NCBI GenBank assembly: GCA_021604565.1
Contig: BQJF01000001.1
Span: 85,742-149,741, forward strand
Direction: 5' to 3'
From: Minwuia thermotolerans
GTDB lineage: Bacteria; Pseudomonadota; Alphaproteobacteria; Minwuiales; Minwuiaceae
DNA length: 64,000 nt
The notes beneath the pieces were generated by a model. That model saw only the letters and a program-made list of their open reading frames with translations. It did no database searches and was not told where the DNA came from. Every line of letters begins with the position of its first letter. Position 1 is the first letter of the stretch. The translations under genes and the position numbers were made by a program. Shown here piece by piece: positions 33,422 to 43,400 of this stretch.

Positions 33422-33464
33422 TGCATGATAATGCGTCTTTTGCGCATTTTTGCAAAATATTGCA
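33422..33464 (-). promoter_or_regulatory. Array of five TGCA/TGCG half-sites upstream of dctP
   Basis: Half-sites lie at 33422 (TGCA), 33432 (TGCG), 33441 (TGCG), 33451 (TGCA) and 33461 (TGCA). Most are ten bases apart, so they face the same side of the helix; one interval is nine. The array contains the exact TGCA-N6-TGCA at 33451-33464. A possible TTGCAA -35 box lies within it. This is the densest BoxR-type region in the window. Confidence 0.6.
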
Positions 33465-33468
33465 AGAA

Positions 33469-34692
33469 CTAATTGGCGATCTGTTCCCGGTTCCGGGTCT
33501 CCCCCGAGACTGCACCTTCCAGCCCGGTACTGCCATAGAGCCAGTCGATCTGATCGTACCAGTCCGACGGCGTTCTGGCGCTCATGACCGCATTTCGCAG
33601 GGCGGCATGGGCACCGGCAGGATGATAGACGTGCTCTCCGATCTCGCGCGACTGCAACTGCACCCGTGCGGTGCGCAACCGGCGCCTGTTCTGATAATTC
33701 ACCAGAGCCTGACCGATGTCGCTCCCCTGCCCCACCTCGTGCGACAGGCAGACCGCATCTTCCATCGCCATGCAGGCACCCTGCGCGAAATACTGCAGCA
33801 TCGGATGCGCGGCGTCACCCAGCAGCGCCACGCGCCCGTCCACCCAGTCCATGATCGGGTCGCGGTCGCAGAGCACCCAGAGCTTCCAGTCCCGGCCACG
33901 CTCGATGATCTGCCGCGCGACAGGGTTGACATGTTCGAACCCCTTCTCCACCTCGGCGCGGCTGACGGGCAGACCCGCCACCGGTTCCGGGGCATCGTTG
34001 TGATAGGTGACGACCAGATTGAACAGCTTCCAGCCGGACAGCGGATAGTGAACGATATGGCACTTCGGCCCGGCCCAGAGCGTCGCCGCATTCCAGCGCA
34101 GGTCCTCCGGCATCTGTTCCACCGGGATGACACTGCGATAGGTGGTATGGCCTGAAACGCGTGGTGCACCATCTCCCACCAGTTGCTGGCGGACGTTCGA
34201 CCACAGCCCGTCGGCACCGATCAGCGCCAGGCCGGTGACCTGCTCTCCATCCTCCAGCAAGGCTGTCGCCGTCCCGCCATCCTGCGCATAGCCCGCGACA
34301 CCTGCGCTGGTGCGCAGTTCCACCAGGTCGTGATCGATGCAGGCCTTCAGAAAGACGCCATGCAGGTCGCCACGATGCACGACAGCGTAAGGATTGCGGA
34401 ACCGGGTCCGGAAGGCATCATCCAGCGGGATCCGGGTAATCTCCACCCCGCTCAGGGCATCCATCAGGCGCAGGTTGTCGATGTAGATCGCCATGGCCCG
34501 GGCCGCGTCGCCGACACCCAGGTAGTCAAAGGCGTGAAACGCGTTCGGCCCCAACTGGATTCCCGCCCCGATCTCCCCCAGTTCCGCTGCCTTCTCCAGC
34601 ACGATGGAACGGATGCCCTGCTGCGCCAGACCGATCGCCGTGGCCAGTCCGCCGATGCCGCCTCCTGCGATGACGATCCGATCCATGCTCAT
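33469..34692 (-). CDS. FAD-dependent monooxygenase, 3-hydroxybenzoate 6-monooxygenase-like
   Basis: A 407-residue flavoprotein hydroxylase. Seen: the FAD motif IVIAGGGIGGLATAIGLAQQGI, then EKAAELGEIGAGIQLGPNAFHAFDYLGVGDAAR and NPYAVVHRGDLHGVFL, strongly resembling 3-hydroxybenzoate 6-hydroxylases; the middle IGADGLWSNVR; and the second FAD motif VALLGDAAHPMLQYFAQGACMAMEDAVCL. Such enzymes convert 3-hydroxybenzoate to gentisate with NADH and O2. GGAGCAGAAGAAC precedes ATG 34692. It follows putA by 19 bases and precedes the dctP control region. No gentisate dioxygenase is in the window. A salicylate hydroxylase activity is the main alternative. Confidence 0.85.
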   Translation of the reverse strand: MSMDRIVIAGGGIGGLATAIGLAQQGIRSIVLEKAAELGEIGAGIQLGPNAFHAFDYLGVGDAARAMAIYIDNLRLMDALSGVEITRIPLDDAFRTRFRNPYAVVHRGDLHGVFLKACIDHDLVELRTSAGVAGYAQDGGTATALLEDGEQVTGLALIGADGLWSNVRQQLVGDGAPRVSGHTTYRSVIPVEQMPEDLRWNAATLWAGPKCHIVHYPLSGWKLFNLVVTYHNDAPEPVAGLPVSRAEVEKGFEHVNPVARQIIERGRDWKLWVLCDRDPIMDWVDGRVALLGDAAHPMLQYFAQGACMAMEDAVCLSHEVGQGSDIGQALVNYQNRRRLRTARVQLQSREIGEHVYHPAGAHAALRNAVMSARTPSDWYDQIDWLYGSTGLEGAVSGETRNREQIAN

Positions 34693-34711
34693 TGTTCTTC
34701 TGCTCCCACAA

Positions 34712-37700
34712 TCAGGCGGAGGCAAGCAGGTCGGCGTTGCCACCCGCCGCTGTCGTATCGACGCAGATCGCACGTTCATGTGCATAGGCCTGCGGGCAGA
34801 TCCGGCTGTCGATCAGGGGCATCAGCGCGCCTTGGCGCCGGGCCATCGCCTTGCGGTATGCCGGATCACCGGGCGCACAGGCCACCCCATCGATCTCCAT
34901 GTCGCTCAGGAATTCCGGCGCGACGGTGCCGTCCAGCGCGACCACCGGCAGACCTGCCTGGGCGAGCGGACGGATCCGCGCCGAGACATCCGGCGCAATG
35001 GCAAGCACCCGATTGCCCGCGCGCAGGGCCTGCACGGCCTGATCCAGCGCCGTGTCAGCATCGGGACCAAGGCAGAGCACCGTACCGCGCGGATGCAGCC
35101 AGAGGTAATTCGCCTCACCGGTCGGTCCGGGCAGATCGACCGGCCCCATGTCCAGCGCCGCCGCCGCGGTCATGGCCTGGCGTGCCCGCCCGCGCAGTGC
35201 CGTACGCAAGGCGGCGAGCACCTCGTCACCACGGCCACCGGCCTTGAGCTTCTGCAGCTTGCGGAGCGCCGCAGTCACCTGTGCCTGATCGAGAGAAGGC
35301 TGACCCGCTGCAACACCGGCCTCGGCTTCCTGCTTGCGGAACCGGGAGAGATAGTGCGGTCCGCCAGCCTTCGGCCCGGTACCCGACAGTCCCTCCCCGC
35401 CGAAAGGCTGGGAGCCGACGATGGCGCCGATCTGGTTGCGGTTCACGTAGACATTGCCGACGGCGATGGAATCGACCAGTTGCTGCACCCGCCGGTCGAT
35501 CCGCGTGTGCACGCCAAAGGTCAGTCCATAGCCCCGGCCATTGATCGCCTGCACGACCTTCCCCAGATCCCCGGCGCGGAAGGTGGCGACATGCAGGATC
35601 GGCCCGAAGACCTCCCGCTCCAGCGCCTCGATGCCGGAAACCCGGACAATGGACGGCTGCACGAACAGCCCCGTGTCCGGCACATCAAGCTGCTTGCCCA
35701 GCTTTCCGGCCCGGCTCTGTGCCGCGCAATAGTCGGCGATACCCGACTGCGCGTCCTCGTCGATGACCGGCCCAACATCCGTGCTCAGGTCCCAGGGATC
35801 ACCGACGCGTAGGGCATCCATGGCCCCGGAAAGCATCTCCAGAATCCGGTCGGCCACATCCTCCTGCACGTAGAGCATGCGCAGGGCGGAGCAGCGCTGG
35901 CCCGCGCTCTGGAACGAACTGGCCACGATGTCGCGCACCGCCTGCTCCGGCAGCGCCGTCGAATCCACGATCATCGCGTTCAGGCCGCCGGTCTCCGCGA
36001 TCAGCATCGCATCGGGTGCGGTCTCGGCCAGTTGCCCCTCGATCATCCGTGCCACTTCGGTCGAGCCGGTGAAGCAGACCCCGGCAATGCGTGGATCTGC
36101 GGTCAACGGCTGCCCGACGGTCGGGCCATCGCCACAGACAAGCTGCAACGCGTCAGCCGGAACGCCTGCCTGATGCAGCAGCGCCACCGCGCGTGCCGCG
36201 ATCAGCGGGGTCTGCTCCGCAGGCTTCGCGATCACCGCGTTGCCGGTGACGAGTGCCGCCGCCACCTGCCCGGTGAAGATGGCCAGCGGGAAGTTCCAGG
36301 GCGAGATGCAGACGATCACGCCGCGCGCCGTGCCCTCCTGCTCCGCCACGGATGACTGGTCAGCGTAATAGCGCAGGAAGTCCACGGCCTCCCGCACCTC
36401 CGCCACGCCATCAAGCTGCGACTTCCCGGCCTCCCGCGTGGCGACCGCCATGAACTCGATCATGTGCTCTTCATACAGGTCAGCGGCGCGGCGCAGCATT
36501 GCCGCGCGCTCCGCGACCGGTGTCGCTGACCAGTCCGGGAACGCGTCCACTGCCTTGCCGATGGCCGCGACGGCGTCCGCCGCGTTCGCTTCCGCCACCT
36601 GTCCCACGACTTCATCCGGTCGCGCAGGATTGGTCACATCACGGTTGCCGCCCGTTCCGGACCCCGCCTGCCAGGTGAAGGGTGGGGCGAAGGGGGCACG
36701 ACCGGCCTCGACCTCCGCCACCGTGAGCGGATCGGTCAGGTCGATGCCGACCGAATTGGGCCGCGCCGGCCGGAACAGGTCTTCGGGCCGCCGGATCGCC
36801 GGGTTGGCAGTGATGCCATCCGCGATCCCGAGCATCGGATCGGCGGCGATGGTCTCCGGCGCGATGGCCGGATCGACGATCTGATGCACGAAGGAGGAAT
36901 TGGCCCCGTTCTCCAGCAGCCGCCGCACCAGATAGGCCAGCAGGTCGCTGTGCGCGCCCACGGGCGCATAGATGCGGCAGGGCACACCGCTTTCGGTCTT
37001 CAGGATATCGTGCAGCCGCTCCCCCATGCCATGCAGGCGCTGGAACTCGAAGCCGCTGCGCTGCTCTCCGGCCAGGTGCAGCACCGCCGCTGCCGTATGG
37101 GCGTTGTGGGTCGCGAATTGCGGATAGATCCAGTCCCGTGCATCCAGCAGCTTGCGTGCGCAGGCCAGATAGCTGATGTCGGTATGGGTCTTCCGGGTAA
37201 AGACAGGGAAACCGTCAAGACCCATGACCTGGGCCTTCTTGATCTCCGTGTCCCAATAGGCCCCCTTCACCAGGCGCACCATGATGCGGCGATCAAGCTT
37301 GGTGGCCAGCGCATGCAGCCAGTCGATCACCGCGTGCGCCCGCGGCCCGTAGGCCTGCACGACGACACCGAAGCCATCCCAGCCTTCCAGTGACGGATCA
37401 CGCAGCACCCGCTCGATCACATCCAGCGAGGTGTCGAGACGATCCGCCTCCTCCGCGTCGATGTTGAAACCCATGCCGGCGTCCCGTGCCGCACGGGCAA
37501 GCTCCAGCGTCCGGGCAGCCAGTTCCGGCACTGCCCGCTCCCGCTGGGCAAACTCGTAGCGTGGATGCAGCGCCGAGAGCTTCACGGAGATGCCCGTGCT
37601 GTCGTGCATCCCCGAATTGCGGCCATGTTCCGCCAGTCGGCCAATCGCGTTGGCGTAGGACGCGTGATAGCGGTCGGCATCATCGGCGGTCAGCGCCGCC

Positions 37701-38293
37701 TCCCCCAGCATGTCGAAGGAATAGCGATAGCCTTTTGCGATCATGCGGTCGGCGCGCTTGATCGCCTCGTTGATCGTGCGACCCAGCACGAACTGGTTGC
37801 CCATCTCCTGCATCGTGCGGGTAACAGCGGTGCGGATCACCGGTTCGCCCAGACGCCGCACCATGCCGCGCAGGGTGGCGACCACACCGCCCTCCCGATC
37901 ATCCAGCATCTGCCCGGTCAGCATCAGCGCCCAGGTCGATGCATTGACCATCAGCGATCCGGAATCCCCGACATGCGCGGCCCAGTCGTGCGGTACGATC
38001 TTGTCCTGGATCAGGTCATCGATGGTCTCCGCATCGGGCACACGCAACATCGCCTCCGCCAGGCACATCAGGGCCACGCCCTCGCTGGTGGACAGGCCGT
38101 ACTCGCCGAGGAAGCTCTCCATCATGGTGGGGGCACCGCCGGAGCGGACCGCCCGCACCAGAGCGGCTGCGCGATCCGAGATGGCAGCGCGGTCAGCCTC
38201 GGTCAGGTTCGCCAGCGCGGCCAGATGCCCGACGGCACCGACTTCCTCGGCGCGCAACTGCGTCCGCATTCGCTCCCGCAATTCACCCAGCAT
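34712..38293 (-). CDS. putA: Bifunctional proline dehydrogenase / L-glutamate gamma-semialdehyde dehydrogenase
   Basis: An 1193-residue PutA that oxidises proline to glutamate in two steps, with FAD then NAD. The proline dehydrogenase barrel (about residues 140-500) shows [48 protein letters not shown] and [13 protein letters not shown]. The aldehyde dehydrogenase part (about 530-1000) shows [33 protein letters not shown] and the catalytic cysteine in [12 protein letters not shown]-terminal PutA extension of about 170 residues follows. There is no N-terminal ribbon-helix-helix domain, so it does not look like a DNA-binding PutA. AGGAGAGCCGG precedes the ATG. It may be co-transcribed with the monooxygenase. 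Confidence 0.96.
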   Translation of the reverse strand: MLGELRERMRTQLRAEEVGAVGHLAALANLTEADRAAISDRAAALVRAVRSGGAPTMMESFLGEYGLSTSEGVALMCLAEAMLRVPDAETIDDLIQDKIVPHDWAAHVGDSGSLMVNASTWALMLTGQMLDDREGGVVATLRGMVRRLGEPVIRTAVTRTMQEMGNQFVLGRTINEAIKRADRMIAKGYRYSFDMLGEAALTADDADRYHASYANAIGRLAEHGRNSGMHDSTGISVKLSALHPRYEFAQRERAVPELAARTLELARAARDAGMGFNIDAEEADRLDTSLDVIERVLRDPSLEGWDGFGVVVQAYGPRAHAVIDWLHALATKLDRRIMVRLVKGAYWDTEIKKAQVMGLDGFPVFTRKTHTDISYLACARKLLDARDWIYPQFATHNAHTAAAVLHLAGEQRSGFEFQRLHGMGERLHDILKTESGVPCRIYAPVGAHSDLLAYLVRRLLENGANSSFVHQIVDPAIAPETIAADPMLGIADGITANPAIRRPEDLFRPARPNSVGIDLTDPLTVAEVEAGRAPFAPPFTWQAGSGTGGNRDVTNPARPDEVVGQVAEANAADAVAAIGKAVDAFPDWSATPVAERAAMLRRAADLYEEHMIEFMAVATREAGKSQLDGVAEVREAVDFLRYYADQSSVAEQEGTARGVIVCISPWNFPLAIFTGQVAAALVTGNAVIAKPAEQTPLIAARAVALLHQAGVPADALQLVCGDGPTVGQPLTADPRIAGVCFTGSTEVARMIEGQLAETAPDAMLIAETGGLNAMIVDSTALPEQAVRDIVASSFQSAGQRCSALRMLYVQEDVADRILEMLSGAMDALRVGDPWDLSTDVGPVIDEDAQSGIADYCAAQSRAGKLGKQLDVPDTGLFVQPSIVRVSGIEALEREVFGPILHVATFRAGDLGKVVQAINGRGYGLTFGVHTRIDRRVQQLVDSIAVGNVYVNRNQIGAIVGSQPFGGEGLSGTGPKAGGPHYLSRFRKQEAEAGVAAGQPSLDQAQVTAALRKLQKLKAGGRGDEVLAALRTALRGRARQAMTAAAALDMGPVDLPGPTGEANYLWLHPRGTVLCLGPDADTALDQAVQALRAGNRVLAIAPDVSARIRPLAQAGLPVVALDGTVAPEFLSDMEIDGVACAPGDPAYRKAMARRQGALMPLIDSRICPQAYAHERAICVDTTAAGGNADLLASA

Positions 38294-38328
38294 CCGGCTC
38301 TCCTGTCAGTACGATCCGTTCACGCCAT

Positions 38329-38348
38329 TCCGCGACCTGTCTCGCGGA
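38329..38348. promoter_or_regulatory. Perfect palindrome between the protease gene and putA
   Basis: TCCGCGA (38329-38335) and TCGCGGA (38342-38348) with a 6-base spacer form a perfect inverted repeat. It lies 36-55 bases upstream of the putA start and 15 bases after the protease stop on the same strand. It may be a terminator for the upstream operon, or an operator for putA; without a T-run the second is at least as likely. Confidence 0.4.
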
Positions 38349-38362
38349 TCATTGCATGGTTT

Positions 38363-39007
38363 TCAAGGCACCGCACAGGGTGCCAGCATGTCTGCATTCA
38401 GTGCGTCTGCCCGCGCCGCCGTCCGGCTGCTGGCCGACATCACGCCCACCACCCGGTAGCCGTCCGCGACCGCCTGCAGAACCGGCGCGCCAGAGGTTCC
38501 GGGCCGGACAGGACAGGCGACACGTATCCCGCCACCATCCTCCAGCTTCCAGACCTGGCAGTGGTGGGGCTGCAGCATGTGGGCACGCGGAATGGCATAG
38601 CCGGGAATCAGCAGGTCGTCGCCCGGCGCGATACGCCTGTCCTCGCCGCCGTCCCCCAGCACGAAAGCGGGGGCGTCCGGTGCGGCATTGCACAGCACCG
38701 CGATATCGCGTCCGCGAATGGTGTGCCAGGCCGCGCGCGGCGCGGCGATGTGCTGTACCAGATCACCCCGGTCATAGCCGCGCAGGAAATGCACCTGCTC
38801 CCCGTCCCAGCCGGGCATGCAGTGTGCTGCGGTCACGACATGGCCGCCCTCGACCACGAAACCGGTGCAGTGAGACCGGTTGCGGAAACCGGCGTGATTG
38901 ATCCGACCGCTAGCGGACGCCAGCAACGCATCATCCGCCATCGCGGTCGGCGCCAGTCCCGAACCGAGTACCAGCAGACCCAGCAGCAGCAGGCTGAACC
39001 GGGGCAT
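38363..39007 (-). CDS. Exported trypsin-like serine protease
   Basis: A 214-residue chymotrypsin-fold protease. A signal peptide (MPRFSLLLLGLLVLGSGLAPTAMA) directs it to the periplasm or outside. The triad can be read as His in VVTAAHCMPGW, Asp in IRGRDIAVLCN and Ser in RPGTSGAPVL. Several cysteines (HCTGF with AAHC, and HHCQVW with VACPV) could form disulfides, as in exported members. There is no PDZ domain, so it is not DegP-like. It starts 9 bases after the SDR gene stop and is probably the last gene of that operon. Its target is unknown. Confidence 0.85.
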   Translation of the reverse strand: MPRFSLLLLGLLVLGSGLAPTAMADDALLASASGRINHAGFRNRSHCTGFVVEGGHVVTAAHCMPGWDGEQVHFLRGYDRGDLVQHIAAPRAAWHTIRGRDIAVLCNAAPDAPAFVLGDGGEDRRIAPGDDLLIPGYAIPRAHMLQPHHCQVWKLEDGGGIRVACPVRPGTSGAPVLQAVADGYRVVGVMSASSRTAARADALNADMLAPCAVP

Positions 39008-39016
39008 GCGATCCGG

Positions 39017-39781
39017 CTAGAGCTTGATCGTCAGCCCGCCGTCGACCATCAGCATGTGACCGTTGACGTAGGACGCGGCTTCGGAACACAGGAAGATCGC
39101 GGCACCGGCAATCTCGTCCGGATCGCCCCAGCGCGCCACCGGGGTCCGCCCCTCCACCATCGCGGTGAATTCGGCATCTTCCATCAGGGGACGATTGAAC
39201 TCGGTCCCGAAATAGCCCGGACCGATGCCGTTCACGCAGATGCCCTGCGCCGCCAGCTCGTTCGCCAGCGCCTTTGTCAGTCCGGCAACGGCATGCTTGG
39301 TCGAGACATAGGACACGATGCCGGAGCGCCCGATGTGCGACATGACGGAGCCGATGTTGACGATGCGGCCATAGCCGCGTGGCACCATCAGCCGCGCCGC
39401 CTCCCGCGACATGACATACAGGGAGGTCAGGTTGGTATCGACGACCTGGCGGAAGTCCTCCGTCGTGCTTTCCAGCAGGGGAGAACGGACAACGGTGCCC
39501 GCGTTGTTCACCAGGATGTCGAGACGGCGGTGATCGGTGACGATGGAGGCCAGCGCATCCTTCGCCGCGTCCTCATCCGTCACATCGAAGCAGCGCAGGT
39601 CGGCCTGGCCGCCCTTGTGCTCGATTTCCGTGACAACCTGCGCCAGCGCGTCCTCGTTCCTGGCATTGACGACAACACGTGCGCCCGCGGATGCCAGACC
39701 CAGGGCAATCGAGCGGCCAAGCCCCCGGCTCGCGCCGGTTACCAGTGCAATCCGGTTGTCGAGCCTCAACTGATTGAACAT
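39017..39781 (-). CDS. SDR-family oxidoreductase (gluconate 5-dehydrogenase-like)
   Basis: A 254-residue classical short-chain dehydrogenase. Seen: the nucleotide-binding TGASRGLGRSIALGLASAGARVVVNARN (arginine after the second strand suggests NADP), NNAGTVVRSPLLE, NIGSVMSHIGR with the active serine region, YVSTKHAVAGLTKAL with the YxxxK pair, and the C-terminal ASYVNGHMLMVDGGLTIKL. The order fits gluconate 5-dehydrogenase/3-oxoacyl-ACP reductase-like SDRs; the substrate is not fixed by sequence. AGGAATAGCGCG precedes ATG 39781. It is 71 bases after ydbL and 9 bases before the protease gene. Confidence 0.88.
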   Translation of the reverse strand: MFNQLRLDNRIALVTGASRGLGRSIALGLASAGARVVVNARNEDALAQVVTEIEHKGGQADLRCFDVTDEDAAKDALASIVTDHRRLDILVNNAGTVVRSPLLESTTEDFRQVVDTNLTSLYVMSREAARLMVPRGYGRIVNIGSVMSHIGRSGIVSYVSTKHAVAGLTKALANELAAQGICVNGIGPGYFGTEFNRPLMEDAEFTAMVEGRTPVARWGDPDEIAGAAIFLCSEAASYVNGHMLMVDGGLTIKL

Positions 39782-39852
39782 CGCGCTATTCCTGTCCCCG
39801 AATGATTCCGAACCGGGCCCTGATCCCGAAATCCTTCACTACCGTGACAGCC

Positions 39853-40188
39853 TCACTGGGTCCAGTTGCCATTGTCCTGCAGGAACCATGTTCCGCGCGG
39901 CGCGGACTTGCGTATCTGTTGCGCATAGACCCTGCCCACCTGCTCGAGTGAAACCCCCTGCGCCGCCGCACGTTCCCGATAGATGTTGAGCCGCTGCGCA
40001 TTCACGCCCTCGACAAACTTCGCCGTGGCGGTCCCGCCGTCGCGCGCGACCACCAGACCATCGAAGCGTTCACCGACTGCACCGGAACTGCGCAGCGCGT
40101 CCAGCGACTGGGCCATGGCCGGACTGCCGCCCATGGCTACCGTCAGAGCAAGGGCAGCGGCGAGCATCAGAAAGGTACGGCGCAGCAT
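39853..40188 (-). CDS. ydbL: YdbL family (DUF1318) periplasmic protein
   Basis: A 111-residue exported protein. The signal peptide is MLRRTFLMLAAALALTVAMGGSPAMAQ; the mature part (ALRSSGAVGERFDGLVVARDGG, FVEGVNAQRLNIYRERAAAQGVSLEQVGRVYAQQIRKSAPRGTWFLQDNGNW) is the DUF1318 pattern. In E. coli ydbL follows ydbH and ynbE, and is thought to assist the YdbH-YnbE intermembrane bridge. The start ATG shares one base with the ynbE stop (TGATG), so the two are translated in tandem. It is the last of the seven genes that begin with mlaE. Confidence 0.88.
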   Translation of the reverse strand: MLRRTFLMLAAALALTVAMGGSPAMAQSLDALRSSGAVGERFDGLVVARDGGTATAKFVEGVNAQRLNIYRERAAAQGVSLEQVGRVYAQQIRKSAPRGTWFLQDNGNWTQ

Positions 40189-40418
40189 CAGAAAATCCCC
40201 GGATTGGTTGTGATGTCCTTCTTGGCGGCTTCCTCCAGCCGGACCCGCACATCCGCATCCAGCTTGATGTTCAGGTTGATGGTGATCGGCTCCTTGGGGG
40301 CCTCCACCTGAACTGTCGGCGTACAGGCAGCCAGCAGCAAGGCAAGTGCCATCACGCCGCCGATACCGGACAGACCGGTAACGCGCTGCCTCCGCCACTT
40401 GTCCGATTCTGCTGTCAT
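40188..40418 (-). CDS. ynbE: YnbE-like outer-membrane lipoprotein
   Basis: A short lipoprotein of about 76 residues. After a basic N-terminus (MTAESDKWRRQR) comes a hydrophobic segment and the lipobox LLAAC, then TPTVQVEAPKEPITINLNIKLDADVRVRLEEAAKKDI, which is the YnbE signature. In E. coli YnbE multimerises and completes the beta-strand groove of YdbH, so that together they bridge inner and outer membranes for phospholipid movement. ATG 40418 gives the best spacing from GGGA; ATGs at 40424 and 40448 are alternatives. It lies 48 bases after ydbH and overlaps ydbL by one base. Confidence 0.9.
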   Translation of the reverse strand: MTAESDKWRRQRVTGLSGIGGVMALALLLAACTPTVQVEAPKEPITINLNIKLDADVRVRLEEAAKKDITTNPGIF

Positions 40419-40466
40419 GACCATTTTCCCGAAGATGCCTGCCGACATGCTGCTGCCTGACCGGAT

Positions 40467-43400
40467 CTACTGCAAGGACTTGATGCCCTGCTCGATCACG
40501 CCACTGGATGCCCGATATACCGTCAATATGGTCGCAAGAAGGCGATCCGCATCCCCGCTCACCGAAATGTTGAACCGGAACGGATGCCCGTCGAGCACTG
40601 CCGGATTGAGACCGCCAAGCGTGACCAGCATCGTCGTTTCACCTTCCAGCGGCTTGTCGAGACTGACTTCCAGCAGGTCGTAGCGGAAGTCCTCCAGCGT
40701 ACGGATCATCAGGTCGACCTCCTCCCCTCCCTGCTGCCCGAGGATGCCGCGCAGCACATTGCCATCCAGTTGCAATGTCCCTGGACCATCTGCAATCAGC
40801 TTGCCCTGACGCACCACGACGCCGTTTTCGCCGACGATCTCCACCGGCAGGGTACCGGACAGGCTGCCGGTCAGTATGAAGTCCTCCAGCCCAGCCAGAT
40901 CGACGATCTCCGCCATGTCGATGCGGCTCAGGGCAACCTGGATGGGACGGCGTTCCTCCTCGGGGCGCAGTGTGAAGGGCAGGATCGCCAGTTCGCCCCC
41001 GAACACCGAGCCTGCCAGATGTTCGACCCGCGCCACGGTCGCCTCACCTTCCTGCTGCGTCGCGAAGCGGAGCTCCAGATCGGTCATCTCGAACGGGCCG
41101 GACAGACGCCCGATCCGAACCTGCTGCACGCCTCGTGTGGCTGGCGGCACGAGACTCTCAAGTTGCAGGCTGGTGTTGATATCCGAGAGCTTCACCTCCG
41201 GCACGGTCACCCCGCCATTCCTGACCGAAACCGCAAGATTTCCCGACAACCCCTTGCCGAGACTGAATTTCATGTCGCCATTCAAATGGCCATCGGTCAG
41301 TTCCATGCCCTCCGGCAGGACGCCGCCCCGCAGCAGGTCGGACAGGACAGACAGGGCCGTTTCGGGCAGGGCAATACGCGCCTCACCCGTTCCGGAAGCC
41401 TTGTCCGCAACTGCTGAAACATCAACGCCTGCCGCTCCGGCTTTCAGCCTCCCTGCAAGGCTGGCACCCGCATCCGTGGCATCAAGCACGCCGATGAATG
41501 CTGCTGTGGGAACGGCAATGCCCAGTGTGGGATCAACGCGCAATTCGTCGATGGCAACTTCTGCTCTCAGGCTCTGCGGTGAAGGGCGTACCTTTCCGGC
41601 GAGCCTGATCGGCCCGGTGCTGGCGACATCCGCAACCGACACGCCCTCCCCACGCAGGTCAACAGACCCGTACATCGTGCCAAACCCGTACCCATCCAGG
41701 TCCACGTCCGCGCGCCAGGGACTGACCGTGATCGGCATCCCTTCCATCCCGGCAATGTTCACATGACCGGAAGCGCCTTCAACCACCCCCTTCACTACCA
41801 TGCCCTTGCCGGGCACCATCGCGAACGAAAAGTCGTCGAAACCGATTTCCGAACTCGAAAGGATCGCTGTGCCGTCTGCAACGGAGAGCGACCCGGCCTT
41901 CACCTTGCCGTCCAGCATGACGCGCAACCGCTCGGCGGAATGGGCGGCAAAGTCCATTTCAAGCGATGCGGACAGATCACCGGCAGTGGAGTCTGTCAGG
42001 GACAGTAATGCGGCCGCGGCATCGAAGCGTCCACGAAGAGCCGCCCCATCCGTTATCTCCACATCACCGCCGAAGCGCAGTTGATCAAGTTGCTGGCCGT
42101 GAAATGCAAGGCCGGTCAGGCGGATGTTCGTGCCTGTCGCCTTCAGACCGTGTTCCGAAATTCGGGTATCGCCCAATTCGGCAGCCAGCCTCAATGGCGC
42201 GCTTTCCGCGTCAACCGCTCCAGCCAGCGAGAGAGAGAACGGATCGGATAGCGTGACGGTCGCCTGCAACCCTGGTCTGGCCCGAAGCGTCAGGCCCGAA
42301 GCATGAGAGATAGCCAGAGGCTTCAATGCATCTGGTTCAACAAATTTCTCTACTCTTACCTTCAACTCATTGAAATTCATATTCATAAATCCGTCGCGAA
42401 GCCTGCCATCCGCTTCCAGGTCCGCGGCAATGGCACCGGTTCGCTCACCTGCCGGATGAACATCTGCGGGCAGCCTGAACGAGCCGGCAAGCCGGGCCTC
42501 GCCCGCCATGCTGTCGATAAGTCCCCCGATGTCAGACCAAATGACGCCGTCGTCCGCCGTAGCCACCATCGCCAGCGCAAGATCAGCAGAGCCGCCAGTC
42601 ACCGGAGTTTCGCCCACCGCCTCGGCCACAACGGCCAGCAAGCCGGAGAGGTCGTCGAAATTGGCCTGCACACCCATATCGATCGCAGGTCGGTCGAAGG
42701 GGGTCGCAATCAGCAGACTGGCTGTCACTATGCCCCCTTCGGTTTCTCCAGCAATGTCCGCTGAAATCAGACCCGACTGCCTGGCCAGCGCGACATCAAG
42801 AGACTGGAAGCGAAGCGGCCCGGACAGTCCCGGCACCCAGAACGTCGCCTCATGTGCGTTCAGGTCAGCTACGCCAGCAAGGTCGGCATCCACCGTGACC
42901 GAGAGCGCACCTTCCCCCCTTGCGTCTGCGCTGACCACGCTGAAGGGGCCACCCCCGGTCAGGCGTCCTGCTTCCAGGCGGTATGAGCCTTCCATGCGCA
43001 GCATCAGGAAATCGGGGTCGTCTTTCACAGTCAGCATGAAGTCATGCAGGCTCAGCGGGGGTAGATCGGTTGGCAGAGACGGCAGCCGGGACGGGTCGGC
43101 GTTCGGGCCGTCAACGGGGCCCTCCAGCAATGCCGTCAGCGGACCAACGTCCAGAGCGCCATGCTCCCTCTGCGCCGCGACGCTAACGCCATGCAATGCA
43201 ACCGAGGAAACCTCGATCCCGTCGAACCCGACCAGAATGCGTCGCACGCGGACATGCGGCCCATCCTCTGGTCCGAAAAGGACAAGCTCAAACTCCAGAA
43301 CTTCCGGATCCAGCGCGGAAACCCTCAATTCGACTGGTCCGAAGCCCTCCCGCTCGAGATAGGCAATTGCCAGGGCGCTGACGATGGGCTTGCGGGCAAT

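Noticed and set aside
21655..33470. The tRNA-Thr gene as the attachment site of an integrated island carrying the box genes
   Set aside because: No integrase or transposase is present, no repeat of the tRNA 3' end was found by eye further along, and flanking composition looks uniform.
37565..39805. A 746-codon plus-strand frame opposite putA, the protease and the SDR
   Set aside because: Same reason: the opposite strand carries three clear genes with motifs and ribosome sites.
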